Source: Planctomycetota bacterium
GTDB lineage: Bacteria; Planctomycetota; GCA-2746535
Length of the DNA stretch: 64,000 nt
Direction: 5' to 3'
NCBI GenBank assembly: GCA_002746535.1
Contig: NVWA01000081.1
Coordinates: forward strand, 1 to 64,000
Position numbers and translations under genes: made by a program
In this document: piece by piece, positions 28,000-37,062 of the stretch
How the letters are laid out: every line of letters starts with the position of its first letter
Position numbering within the stretch: the stretch's first letter is position 1
Notes under the pieces: generated by a model
The model's database searches: none
Seen by the model: only the letters and a program-made list of their open reading frames with translations
Told to the model about the DNA's origin: nothing

Positions 28000-29655
28000 A
28001 TGAATCGTCATGTATACTTTTGTTTTTTATTTGTGATTGTGTTTTCAACTTCGGTGAGGGCTGGAGACATTAAGCGTTTTGATGTGATCGAGTTATCTAT
28101 GCAAGTGAAAAAGTTACCGGCGAATCCTTTTCGTGATATTGAAATTGTAGCACTGATGAAAAGTCCGGATGGCAGTTCAATAAAAGTCGATGGCTTTTAT
28201 CACAAGGATAAGACTTGGACTGTGCGTTACTCGCCTAAGATCATAGGTACTTGGAAATACACGCTTTTGTTAAAAGAAAATGGAAAACAGAAAAAGCAAA
28301 TGGGTACATTTAAGTGTGTCGCTTCCAGTCTTAAGGGGTTTATGAGAATATCGAAAAGTAATCCTTACCGTTTTGTGACTGAAGATGGTAAACCTTTTTA
28401 CCCAATTGGTCAACAACTTGGTTGGGGTGTTCCAGATCGTATCGGATTCGATGGACTCAATGCATCTGAAAGTAATCATACAGATCGTGTAAATTTTATG
28501 AAAGCCTTTCATGGCAAAACCAACTTGATTCGCAGTCAGTTAAGTGCTGGAAATAAGGCTGGTGTGGCTCTTCCTATTATTAAGGGCGCAGATATTCTCA
28601 ACCGTTATGACTTGGAAGCCTGTGAAAAGATTGATGAATCCTGTCGAGTGATCAAAGCAAACGGTTGGGCCCAAATCATTATCTTTTTTCAAGATATGTC
28701 ATTGTGGGGCAATAAGTCAACTTCTTTTGGCAAGGTGCGTGATTTGACCAACTATAAGAATTTGAAAGGTAAACATCTAAAAAATATTGAGCACTATATG
28801 CGTTATGTCGTTGCTCGATGGGGTGCTTATTGTGATATATGGGAATTGTTTAATGAAGATGCTTTTTCCCCGGATGATTTTTTAAAACATTTGGCCAAGG
28901 TAGTTCGTGCGGCAGACCCTTATAAGCACTTGATGATGACTAGTTATGAACGACCCGAAGCAGATTGGTGTGAAGTAATATCATTGCATGAGTATATGGC
29001 TCTTCCTTCTGAAAGAGTCCCCGGTCATTTATCAAAAGAAATTGGGCGATTTAAAAGTTTTGGCAAACCTGTACTTTATACAGAATTTGGCAATCAGAAA
29101 CCGCATGGCAATGTTGCCCCTGTAAAATGGCGCGTTTCGGCTTGGACAGCATTTATGAATGAAAGCGCCTTGACCTTCTGGAATACTTCCGGGAAAATAA
29201 TACCTGATATTCCTTCATGGGGGGGTAATCCGAATGCTTATATGGGTGCCAAGACTAGAGATTATATGAAGGTGCTCGCTGATTATACAGCTAAGCTGCC
29301 AATTAATCTGAGACCAACTATTGCCTATACTGATCACCAGGAAATTGAATTATGGGCTTTAGCCAATAAGGACTTGTCAGTTCTGTATCTTCATAATCCA
29401 GGTGGTTATGAGAAGGAAATCAAAGCTGAACAATTTATTGTGGGGTCATCTTTGGGATCATATACACTTACATGGATGGATCCTGCTACGGGGAAAACCT
29501 TGGGAGAATCCGAAACTGTGAAAAGTCGTGGGCTGAGTATGTGGTTGAAGCCACCAGCATTTAAAACAGACCTTGTGGCAACGTTAAGAAAAATTCCTGA
29601 TGTGAAGATTCCCGTAGATACACCCAAACAAAAAAATAAACCGAACGAAAAATAA
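28000..29655 (+). CDS. Secreted DUF5060-containing glycoside hydrolase (551 aa)
   Basis: A signal peptide (1-21) precedes a DUF5060 beta-sandwich (about 25-108, including KDKTWTVRYSPKIIGTWKYTL). Next comes a TIM-barrel glycosidase with FYPIGQQLGWG at 133-143, the acid/base candidate in WELFNE (Glu286) and the nucleophile candidate in YTEFG (Glu362). The C-terminal beta domain (about 430-535) resembles the putative collagen-binding/DUF5605 module common in these enzymes. The family acts on plant or algal polysaccharides. AAGGAAAGACTTC gives the start. It is followed by a GH43-type gene 11 bp later and is probably cotranscribed. Substrate not determined. Confidence 0.8.
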   Translation: MNRHVYFCFLFVIVFSTSVRAGDIKRFDVIELSMQVKKLPANPFRDIEIVALMKSPDGSSIKVDGFYHKDKTWTVRYSPKIIGTWKYTLLLKENGKQKKQMGTFKCVASSLKGFMRISKSNPYRFVTEDGKPFYPIGQQLGWGVPDRIGFDGLNASESNHTDRVNFMKAFHGKTNLIRSQLSAGNKAGVALPIIKGADILNRYDLEACEKIDESCRVIKANGWAQIIIFFQDMSLWGNKSTSFGKVRDLTNYKNLKGKHLKNIEHYMRYVVARWGAYCDIWELFNEDAFSPDDFLKHLAKVVRAADPYKHLMMTSYERPEADWCEVISLHEYMALPSERVPGHLSKEIGRFKSFGKPVLYTEFGNQKPHGNVAPVKWRVSAWTAFMNESALTFWNTSGKIIPDIPSWGGNPNAYMGAKTRDYMKVLADYTAKLPINLRPTIAYTDHQEIELWALANKDLSVLYLHNPGGYEKEIKAEQFIVGSSLGSYTLTWMDPATGKTLGESETVKSRGLSMWLKPPAFKTDLVATLRKIPDVKIPVDTPKQKNKPNEK

Positions 29656-29666
29656 TTGTTAAGTAT

Positions 29667-30563
29667 GTGAGTAAAAATATAGAAAAATTAATTATGACAA
29701 AACATGACCAATATCAGAATCCCATTATCGATGCCTATTTGGCAGACCCTTATATATTTGTTGCAGATGATTTTTATTATTTGGTAGCTTCTGGCAAGGC
29801 TATGGATACTCGCTATCTTCCGATATACCGTTCGTCAGATTTAGTCAAATGGGAATTTATTCGTGGGGCTGTTTCTTTTGGTAAAGAAGGTGCATGGAAT
29901 CGAAAAAACTTTTGGGCGCCAGAAGTGACGCAAATTGATGGGAAGTTTTATTTGTATTATACAGCCTCCGATGGTATTGCTCCGAAAAATACGGGTAATC
30001 GGGTTGGTCTTGCTGTATCGGATGCACCAGATGGCCCCTATGAAGATTTAGGAGTGGTTGTCTCAAATGCTTCTTTGGATGGTAGTCCTTTTCGAGACAT
30101 TGATGGTACTCTTTATCTTTACTACACTGTTGAATATGGTAATAGTGATGGACTCGTAGCAGGTCAAATATATGTAGATCAATTAATCACACCACAGGAA
30201 GTTGCTGGCAAACCTAAGTTAATCATGGGTGATTATCCTTGGCAAGAAGGACCTTGTGTTTTGTATAGTAATGAATCTTATTATTTAACGTTTAGTTTAG
30301 GCTCATGGGGTAAAGGTGATTATGAAGTTCATTGGTCGGTTAGTGATTCATCTTTTGGTCCTTTTCTTAAAGAACCTAATCCATTATTGAGTTCGACGGA
30401 TTCGGTTAAAGGGCCGGGTCATCATAATTTTTTTGTCGATAAAAGCGGTAAAAATTGGATCGTCTATCATGGCTGGGATAATGACTTTACAGCTCGGTAT
30501 CCAAGAATTGATCCCTTAATTATTGGTGACAAAAATATCTCAACCATTGGTCCAACCAGTTAG
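29667..30563 (+). CDS. Glycoside hydrolase family 43-like enzyme (298 aa)
   Basis: The five-bladed propeller signature of GH43 and related clans is visible. It includes the general base Asp27 in LADPYIF, YRSSDLVKWEFI, WAPEVTQIDGKFYLYYTAS, a second Asp in FRDIDGTLYLYYT and the general acid Glu in WQEGPCVLYSNESYYLTFS. GPGHHNFFVDKSGKNWIVYH closes the propeller. Enzymes of this type remove arabinose, xylose or galactose units. No signal peptide is present, so it is probably cytoplasmic and acts after the secreted DUF5060 enzyme encoded just upstream. The start is GTG at 29667, with the ATG at 29694 as alternative. Neither has a strong ribosome site. Confidence 0.82.
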   Translation: MSKNIEKLIMTKHDQYQNPIIDAYLADPYIFVADDFYYLVASGKAMDTRYLPIYRSSDLVKWEFIRGAVSFGKEGAWNRKNFWAPEVTQIDGKFYLYYTASDGIAPKNTGNRVGLAVSDAPDGPYEDLGVVVSNASLDGSPFRDIDGTLYLYYTVEYGNSDGLVAGQIYVDQLITPQEVAGKPKLIMGDYPWQEGPCVLYSNESYYLTFSLGSWGKGDYEVHWSVSDSSFGPFLKEPNPLLSSTDSVKGPGHHNFFVDKSGKNWIVYHGWDNDFTARYPRIDPLIIGDKNISTIGPTS

Positions 30564-30583
30564 ATTTTTATTTAATGATTTTT

Positions 30584-31276
30584 CTAAAGAAACCCATCAT
30601 CTTTAACACGATAATTTTTATCAACAAAGTGTAGGGCTAAGCCAGCTCTGGCTGCATTCGTTTTGTTCTCTTTTGTGCAATGAATAATGCCATAATTAAA
30701 AAAGACACAGCCGCCTCTTTTTACTTCCATAGCAATCGATTTTGAATCATCACCTTCACATGTTATATGATGGTCACTGTGCATATCACGTATATGTTCG
30801 TGGGATTGTAAATGGCTAGAAGGAACAATTTCCATAGTTCCATTTTCTTTATTGGCATCATCTAGCGCTATCCACATGCCTGTGCCTTTGCTTACATCTT
30901 TTATTTTAAAATAGGCATTGTCTTGATGCCAATTTGTACCCGTTCCATGATTAGCAGGTTTTAAAAATACTTGATCTAAATGCAGCTCTGTGTTTTCACC
31001 TAATAAAGTATGCACAGCATTGAGGACATCCTTTCTTTTACTAACATCAGCAAATATTTTACTAATAGGGGACAGAGGACAAATTTGAATATTCACTTTT
31101 TTGTTGGAACTTGTTTTGCCATCTCCATCGGTAGATACGTTTCGTGCGTGGCCGTTATCTAACATGCGATCCAACTCTTTTTTCAATGAAATCATTAGAT
31201 CTTCATTAAAAAATTTTTCGCAGATAACATAGCCTTCATTCTGAAATTGATTGAGTTGATTATTCGTGATTGTCAT
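30584..31276 (-). CDS. Phytanoyl-CoA dioxygenase (PhyH) family protein
   Basis: An Fe(II)/2-oxoglutarate-dependent dioxygenase of the PhyH family, with the iron ligands HQD (in NWHQDNAYF) and the distal His in FNYGIIHCTKEN, plus WIALDDANKENGTMEIVPSSH. Such enzymes hydroxylate small molecules and lipids, and the substrate is not predictable. The start is set at ATG 31276, because AAAGGA stands 6-11 nt upstream and the family begins here. A longer frame adds 14 residues. It is divergent from an AraC regulator with a 122-bp gap, so that regulator probably controls it. Confidence 0.82.
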   Translation of the reverse strand: MTITNNQLNQFQNEGYVICEKFFNEDLMISLKKELDRMLDNGHARNVSTDGDGKTSSNKKVNIQICPLSPISKIFADVSKRKDVLNAVHTLLGENTELHLDQVFLKPANHGTGTNWHQDNAYFKIKDVSKGTGMWIALDDANKENGTMEIVPSSHLQSHEHIRDMHSDHHITCEGDDSKSIAMEVKRGGCVFFNYGIIHCTKENKTNAARAGLALHFVDKNYRVKDDGFL

Positions 31277-31398
31277 ATGTATAGTCCTTTTAATTGGAAA
31301 AAGTCTTAATTCATTCATTTATTCGTTACATAGTAAATAAAAAATTCGTATAATCTTTAAATATATATCACTGGTAAATAATATAAAAAGTTAGCATT

Positions 31399-32238
31399 AT
31401 GCTGTTTAAAGAACTGATTACAGAATATGGGCATTGGTTTCCTAGAAAGCGTTCTAGACAATTAGAAATACACCAAAATGACGGCCTAGAGTTGATTTAT
31501 ATTAAGAAAGGAAATCTTGAATGGGAAGTCGATGGTGTAAAAGAAAAGGTAAGACCAAATTCAATTTTTTATACTTTGCCATGGGAATCGCATGGTAGTA
31601 CAAAAACGTATGAATCAGGATCAGAATTATTTTATGTAGTGTTTCCGTTAAATAAAAAATACCAAAAGAAAAGTAAGCAGTATCAATTTCATAAAAATTT
31701 GATGATTGATTCTTCTTTGACCAAGAAGATGATTCAACAATTAACAAGGTCAACTAAGCATTCTTATCCAACTACCTCAGCTTTTTCTTATTTACTTAAA
31801 TCTATTGTAAATGAGTTGAGTCAATCAGAATTTTTAAAAGAAGAATCCATTTTACTTCTCTTTCAATCATTGATATTAGAGTTTACAAGAATATTACATA
31901 AGCAAGAAAATTTTATCATTCAAGAAGATGGTCTTGTTCGTGTGGAGTCTTTTTTGGATGAACTTGAAAATAAATGTCATCGATTGTGGAGTTTAGATGA
32001 AATGGCTGAATGTTGCAAATTAGGAAGAACTCAATTTGCGAATTTAGTGGAGCAAATTACGGGAGAACCACCTGTATCCTATTTGAATCGATTGAGAATT
32101 GAGAAATCAAAATTATTTCTAAAAACAAATGAAATGAGCATAACAGACATTGGTTTTCTTTGTGGTTTTCAATCATCGCAATATTTTTCAAAAATATTTA
32201 AAGATTATGAAGGTGTTTCGCCGAAGTCCTTTAAATAA
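31399..32238 (+). CDS. AraC-family transcriptional regulator with cupin sensor
   Basis: The N-terminal half (about 1-120) is a cupin-type sensor (HQNDGLELIYIKKGNLEWEVDG; FYTLPWESHGS). The C-terminal about 90 residues are the AraC double HTH (LWSLDEMAECCKLGRTQFANL; MSITDIGFLCGFQSSQYFSKIFKDYEGVSPKSFK). AraC proteins of this form usually sense a sugar or related metabolite and act on the neighbouring divergent promoter, here that of the PhyH dioxygenase. No convincing Shine-Dalgarno precedes the ATG. Effector unknown. Confidence 0.85.
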   Translation: MLFKELITEYGHWFPRKRSRQLEIHQNDGLELIYIKKGNLEWEVDGVKEKVRPNSIFYTLPWESHGSTKTYESGSELFYVVFPLNKKYQKKSKQYQFHKNLMIDSSLTKKMIQQLTRSTKHSYPTTSAFSYLLKSIVNELSQSEFLKEESILLLFQSLILEFTRILHKQENFIIQEDGLVRVESFLDELENKCHRLWSLDEMAECCKLGRTQFANLVEQITGEPPVSYLNRLRIEKSKLFLKTNEMSITDIGFLCGFQSSQYFSKIFKDYEGVSPKSFK

Positions 32239-32579
32239 TATAATGCGTGTCAGATTGTATTTTGTAGGGACAACGCATTACTTGTCTTAAACGTCTGTAA
32301 ATTTATCGAATATTGAAATTTATTAGCACGGTAATAAAAAATTTGGCATGGATTATTCTATACGATTAGCTTATAGTCATATTAAATTAAAGAGGTGATC
32401 GATAAAATCTTCTTGGCAGTGTTTTTATTAATGGTTTTGTAAGGTTCTAATATTATGTTTGTAAATAATTAGTATAACGCTTATAAATAAGCAATATGAC
32501 CAAGTAGAAGATCGAAGTGTCAATTAATGATCTGGAAAGGTTTAGGGCATTGTTAAACAGTTTTGATTTGGAATCATAA
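32239..32579. other. 341-bp intergenic region with a palindromic repeat
   Basis: No gene is seen. It starts with a short palindromic repeat (32240-32290) related to one at 36971-37046. The rest is AT-rich and should contain the promoter of the propionyl-CoA synthetase gene. Confidence 0.4.
32240..32290. repeat. Short dispersed palindromic repeat, copy 1
   Basis: TAATGCG-TGTC (32241-32251) is inverted to GACAACGCATTA (32269-32280). The right end GTAGGGACAACGCAT ... CTTGTCTTAA (32264-32290) matches the right end of the element at 37020-37046 at nearly every base. Both copies stand in intergenic DNA just past a gene end. Confidence 0.55.
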
Positions 32580-34466
32580 ATGACCTACAAAGAAGAATAC
32601 TCAAGTTCAATCTCAAACCCTAAAACATACTGGAAAAATCAGGCTGATAAAATTAACTGGATCAAAAAACCAGAATCGATTTTAAGTGAAAGCTCTGGTG
32701 AGTATTCGCAGTGGTATACAGACGGTATCATTAATACCTGCGATTTATGCTTAGATCAACAAGTTAAGGAAGGTCGCGGGGATCAGATTGCTCTTATTTA
32801 CGATTCTCCAGTTACGCAAACAATTAAGAAACTCACTTATAAAGAACTTTTAGATCAAGTCAGTTTTTTTGCAGGAGCCCTAAAAAATATTGGATTAAAT
32901 AAAGGTGATCTCGTTATTATTTATATGCCAATGATTCCAGAGACCATGGTGGCTATGCTGGCTTGCGCAAGGTTAGGTGCCGTCCATTCGGTTGTATTTG
33001 GCGGCTTTGCGGCTACAGAATTAGCATCCCGTATTGATGATGCTAAACCAAAATTTATTTTAACTGCTACTTGTGGGATTGAAGGCAAAAAGATCATAGA
33101 TTATATGCATATCATTAATGAAGCTCTTGAGAAATCAAATCATCAGCCTGAGCAAAGTATTATTTTTGAGAGAGATCAGTTAAAATTAAATAATATAGGG
33201 CCTCGACAAATTAAATGGATTGATGTCTTAAATCAAGGAGAAAATGTTCCTTGCACACCACTTTCAAGTAATGACCCTTTATACATTCTGTATACATCAG
33301 GTACAACAGGAAAACCAAAAGGCGTTGTCCGAGATAATGGTGGACATGCAGTTGCTTTAAAATTTAGCATGGAAAAAATTTACAATATTAAAGCCGGCGA
33401 AGTATTTTGGGCCGCCTCAGATGTGGGATGGGTTGTCGGTCATTCTTATATAGTATATGCTCCTTTAATCATGGGTTGTACGACGATCTTATTTGAAGGC
33501 AAACCCATTGGAACTCCTGATGCTGGAACATTTTGGCGAATAATTGCAGAACATAAAGTGAATATTTTTTTTACAGCGCCTACCGCTTTTAGGGCAATAA
33601 AAAAAGAAGACCCGCAAGGGTCATTAAAAGAAAATTATGATTGTTCAAGCTTAAGAGCAATCTATTTAGCTGGTGAGCGAACAGATCCAGCAACTTATAC
33701 ATGGTTGAATGAATTAAGTAAACTGCCTGTTGTTGACCATTGGTGGCAAACTGAAAGTGGTTACCCAATGATCGCTAATCCATATGGTATTGAGCCACAA
33801 CCATTCAAAGCTGGTTCTGCAAGTTTACCCGTACCGGGGTTTGATATTCAAATATTAGATGAAGATGGAGTTGAAAAAAAACCTAATGAGCAAGGTGCCG
33901 TAGTTATCAGACTACCCTTGCCACCAGGCTGTTTACTGACCATTCATAATAATCCTGAATATTTTAATAAATGTTATCTCGAGAAATATCCTGGTTATTA
34001 CTTGTCAGGGGATGGTGGTTATAAAGATGAAGATGGTTATATATTCATCATGGGTAGAATGGATGATATTATTAATATTGCGGGACATCGACTTTCTACA
34101 GGAGAAATGGAAGAAATTGTAGCCTCTCATCCTGCTGTAGCTGAATGTGCTGTCGTTGGAACAAAATGTGAGTTGAAAGGGGAGGTTCCAATTGTTTTGG
34201 CAGTGCTTAAAAATGGACAAGAAATAACACAATCAGATTTAAGTAAAGAGCTGAAAATAAAAATAAGAGAAGGCATTGGTCCAATTGCTACTATAAAGTC
34301 TGTTTCTATAGTGAATCAATTACCAAAAACAAGAAGTGGAAAAATTTTAAGAAATGTTATTAGGTCTATAGCAAATAAGGAAAAGTTTAAAATACCACCC
34401 ACAATTCTTGATTCAGCCGCAATCGAAGAAGCAGAAGTAGCCTTAAGTTTAATAGATGAGAAGTAA
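32580..34466 (+). CDS. prpE: Propionyl-CoA synthetase (ACSS3/PrpE type)
   Basis: A 628-residue acyl-CoA synthetase of the acetyl/propionyl-CoA synthetase family. The N-terminal YWKNQADKINWIKKPESIL, the adenylate motif YTSGTTGKPKG, and the GVVRDNGGHAVAL block, characteristic of PrpE/ACSS3 rather than Acs, are present. SDVGWVVGHSYIVYAPL, DHWWQTESGYPM and the C-terminal PKTRSGKILRNV with the catalytic (acetylatable) Lys588 follow. It converts propionate, or a similar short acid, with ATP and CoA to the CoA ester via an adenylate. It stands alone between an AraC gene and a minus-strand gene. Propionyl versus acetyl preference is inferred from the motif. Confidence 0.88.
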   Translation: MTYKEEYSSSISNPKTYWKNQADKINWIKKPESILSESSGEYSQWYTDGIINTCDLCLDQQVKEGRGDQIALIYDSPVTQTIKKLTYKELLDQVSFFAGALKNIGLNKGDLVIIYMPMIPETMVAMLACARLGAVHSVVFGGFAATELASRIDDAKPKFILTATCGIEGKKIIDYMHIINEALEKSNHQPEQSIIFERDQLKLNNIGPRQIKWIDVLNQGENVPCTPLSSNDPLYILYTSGTTGKPKGVVRDNGGHAVALKFSMEKIYNIKAGEVFWAASDVGWVVGHSYIVYAPLIMGCTTILFEGKPIGTPDAGTFWRIIAEHKVNIFFTAPTAFRAIKKEDPQGSLKENYDCSSLRAIYLAGERTDPATYTWLNELSKLPVVDHWWQTESGYPMIANPYGIEPQPFKAGSASLPVPGFDIQILDEDGVEKKPNEQGAVVIRLPLPPGCLLTIHNNPEYFNKCYLEKYPGYYLSGDGGYKDEDGYIFIMGRMDDIINIAGHRLSTGEMEEIVASHPAVAECAVVGTKCELKGEVPIVLAVLKNGQEITQSDLSKELKIKIREGIGPIATIKSVSIVNQLPKTRSGKILRNVIRSIANKEKFKIPPTILDSAAIEEAEVALSLIDEK

Positions 34467-34575
34467 GGACTCAATATTATTTTATGATTAAATTATGGTT
34501 ATATTAAATTAAAGAGTCCGTCCTTAAAAGTTTAAGGAACAGATATTTAATTTTGTGTTCTTCTTGTTTGATGTC

Positions 34576-35313
34576 TTATTTATAAATTCTTTGATCATTA
34601 TTATAATAAATAATTTCTTTAATTGTTCCGTTTCGATACCACTGTTTTTGTTCCCCATCTCTTTTCCCTTCAACATAACGTTCTTTAAATTTTCTATTGC
34701 CATTTGGATACCACGCTTTAGATAATGAAATGTCACCATTGAAATAGATTCGAAAAATATTCGCTTCTCCTGTTTTGTACCATGATTGATATTTACCATT
34801 TAGTCTACCATTGATCCAGTTTGAGGTTTCTTTTACTTTTCCATTTTTAAACCATTGAATTTGTGTTCCTTGCTTTTCATTGAATTCGTATGCACATTTA
34901 TATTGATGCTGTTTATTATTAAACCAATAATTTTGCTCACCAATAAAATTATTATCGTTGTAATAGTTTAAGGAAGCCAAAGTTCTATTTTTATGCCAGC
35001 TTTTATATTCACCTTCTTTTATGCCGTTTATATACTCACCTGAATCCCTCATATCACCATTTTTATACCATGAATACCAGGTCCCTGCGTAATCAGCATA
35101 AACTTTTATTCTGTCTTTAGTGATTACTCCTCCCACAGTCGCTTTACTCTTTACAAATAACCAATGGGGTAATTTCTCAGACACGTAATACGTTTGTATA
35201 ATATAATGCCATCTGCTAGTCTGACAAGATCCATATATCAAATGGATCGCAGATCCAATTGAGAGAATAAATAAAAAATAAAATAGTGTTAAAGGATTTA
35301 AAAGTATTTTCAT
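34576..35313 (-). CDS. Membrane-anchored MORN/YwqK-like repeat protein
   Basis: An N-terminal transmembrane helix (about 8-28) is followed by about seven repeats of the W-(Y/F)-x-N-G-x-x-(K)-x type (SWYKNGDMRDSGEY, QWFKNGKVKETSNW, QSWYKTGEAN, AWYPNGNRKFKERY, QWYRNGTIKEIIYY). These are as in MORN-like proteins annotated as YwqK-family antitoxins. No partner toxin gene lies next to it, so a toxin-antitoxin role is not supported here. The repeats would form an elongated beta structure outside the membrane. It may be transcribed separately. Confidence 0.7.
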   Translation of the reverse strand: MKILLNPLTLFYFLFILSIGSAIHLIYGSCQTSRWHYIIQTYYVSEKLPHWLFVKSKATVGGVITKDRIKVYADYAGTWYSWYKNGDMRDSGEYINGIKEGEYKSWHKNRTLASLNYYNDNNFIGEQNYWFNNKQHQYKCAYEFNEKQGTQIQWFKNGKVKETSNWINGRLNGKYQSWYKTGEANIFRIYFNGDISLSKAWYPNGNRKFKERYVEGKRDGEQKQWYRNGTIKEIIYYNNDQRIYK

Positions 35314-35482
35314 ATTTTCGTTTTATCAAATTGTTATATATTAAAACGAAACGTTAAAAAAAAATATAGGTTCACATATTTATTCTGCATGTTAGTGAAT
35401 TCATGCTTTGATATTAAGCAATATTGGTTTTAGTACCTAATAATTTAGGTCTGTCTTTTAAAATTTATCAAGTCCCTATGTT

Positions 35483-36760
35483 CTATTTTTTTAATGGTAT
35501 TACATCTTTGCCATTAAATAATGCCTTTTTCCAATTTGACTGATGGGTATAAAATTTTCTTCCAGATCCTTGGTGTTCGCCATTAGGTTGTATGATAAGT
35601 TTTGTTTTGCCTTTCATGACGTTAATGGCTGCCATGACTCCTTCAGCGCGCGAGGTTTCGTCACCTAAGCCAAACCCAATTAGTGCCGGGCATTTAATGT
35701 TATAAGCGAAATTGATGGCATCAAAATACCTTGCTGTATTTTTGATTTTTGGATCTGTTTCTTTTTTGCTCCACCAGTATGGCCAACTTACGGCTCTATT
35801 GGCAACAGGTCCGCTAAGGTCACAACCCGCTGGAACCATTGCCATAATCGCTGTAACTTTACTGTTTAACCCTGCTGCGACAATTGATTGGTAGCCGCCT
35901 TGACTTCCTCCAAGCACCACAATTGTTTTGCCATCCCAATCAGGTCTAGTTGAAATATAATCGACGGCTCGTGAGCAAGCTAAACACATTCTAAGAAAAT
36001 AAGATGTTTCTCTATCAGTATTACCTATTCTGGTATAACTTTTTAGTGAACTATTTTTCAAGTTTAAATAATATTCTTTGTTTTTATTAACGGGTATGTC
36101 ATGAGCAATTATATTGAGTGATAACCAACCCTTTTTTGCATCATTTGTAGCCCCACCTGAATTTAATCCATAAACTCCAGCATATTGCAACTTAAGTATG
36201 GCAGGAAACTTTTTACCATCGATAGGGCGGGCTAAACGGCCATGAATTTTTTGACCACGAATTGTATCCATGGTGATAATCCAAGAGTTAAAGTTTTTAT
36301 CGGTTGTCTCAGGTGTTAATTTTGTATTCATTGGTACTTTATCTTGTTCGGCAAGTTTGCTTTTCCAGAACTCATCAAAATCAGAGGGCTTTGGTTGAGA
36401 TGGTTTAATTTCTTTATAGGAGATTAAAGCACCACTACATTGATGCTTATTACCTGCGTATATAGTAAGTATCATTGATCCAGGTTTTTCTGATACTACA
36501 GAAATAGTGGGTGAGGAAATTGTAAGATCAGCAGTTCCTTTCTTTAGTATTTTTTTGCCACTAAGTTTAACTGTATATTTTATTTTTTTTGCATGAGTAG
36601 AATCAAGTCGTCCAATTTTTATAGTCCAAGTTATTTTATCGCCGGTTGAGTAGAGACCATTTTTATTGATTTGACTTATGTTAAGTCCTAAATCTTTTGC
36701 ATGTATTGAGCTTCCAATTGTAAAACACGTTAATAATAAAAGTGATATGAGTTTTCTCAT
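35483..36760 (-). CDS. Secreted acetylxylan esterase (AXE1)-like hydrolase
   Basis: The signal peptide MRKLISLLLLTCFTIGSSIHA is followed by a beta-rich N-terminal domain (about 22-125). Then comes an AXE1/cephalosporin-deacetylase-type alpha/beta hydrolase: KPSDFDEFWKSKL, GQKIHGRLARP, the nucleophile elbow VVLGGSQGG, the acidic GLGDETS and the His in NGEHQGSG. Family members remove acetyl groups from xylo-oligosaccharides and other sugars. The start at 36760 is preferred because AAGGA precedes it and the signal peptide begins there. A 13-codon upstream extension is possible. It stands alone, flanked by a MORN-like gene and a palindromic repeat. Confidence 0.83.
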   Translation of the reverse strand: MRKLISLLLLTCFTIGSSIHAKDLGLNISQINKNGLYSTGDKITWTIKIGRLDSTHAKKIKYTVKLSGKKILKKGTADLTISSPTISVVSEKPGSMILTIYAGNKHQCSGALISYKEIKPSQPKPSDFDEFWKSKLAEQDKVPMNTKLTPETTDKNFNSWIITMDTIRGQKIHGRLARPIDGKKFPAILKLQYAGVYGLNSGGATNDAKKGWLSLNIIAHDIPVNKNKEYYLNLKNSSLKSYTRIGNTDRETSYFLRMCLACSRAVDYISTRPDWDGKTIVVLGGSQGGYQSIVAAGLNSKVTAIMAMVPAGCDLSGPVANRAVSWPYWWSKKETDPKIKNTARYFDAINFAYNIKCPALIGFGLGDETSRAEGVMAAINVMKGKTKLIIQPNGEHQGSGRKFYTHQSNWKKALFNGKDVIPLKK

Positions 36761-37062
36761 TTTAAAGATTCCTTTTTCGTTTTTCAGAATAATTTGCATG
36801 CAATTTTAGTCTTGAAATGATTCTACATTGGAAGCAAAGGTTTACTACTGCAACCATCGATATAATTCATTTTTTTATAACAAAATTTAATGACAAATAA
36901 TTTATACCTTATCTTTATTTAGAGAATACTAAAAGAGAATTTTAATTCTTATTCATAATGGTTGGGAGGCTTAGGCAACGCATGCGTTGTCTCTGCGGGT
37001 AATGTGAATATTTTAATTGGTAGAGACAACGGATGCTTTGTCTTAATTAAAGGGACAGCTCT
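36761..37062. other. 302-bp intergenic region with a palindromic repeat
   Basis: No coding region seen. It holds the second, better-preserved copy of the dispersed palindrome (36971-37046). The upstream part contains the promoter region of the AXE1-like gene. The downstream part adjoins the 3' end of the hydroxylase gene. Confidence 0.4.
36971..37046. repeat. Short dispersed palindromic repeat, copy 2
   Basis: The left arm GGCAACGCATGCGTTGTC (36974-36991) continues into TCTGC. The right arm GTAGAGACAACGGATGC ... TTTGTCTTAA (37020-37046) is its imperfect reverse complement. About 23 AT-rich bases separate the arms, and the left arm is itself palindromic (ACGCATGCGT core). The right arm recurs at 32264-32290. 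Confidence 0.6.

Noticed and set aside
32379-34516. 16-bp direct repeat ATATTAAATTAAAGAG flanking prpE (32379-32394 and 34501-34516)
   Set aside because: The repeat is low-complexity AT sequence, expected about once or more by chance in a window of this size and composition, and there are no transposon ends or transposase.
34576-35313. Toxin-antitoxin role for the MORN/YwqK-like protein
   Set aside because: No toxin-like gene is adjacent, and the repeat family is widely annotated as antitoxin without that context. Kept only as a repeat protein.
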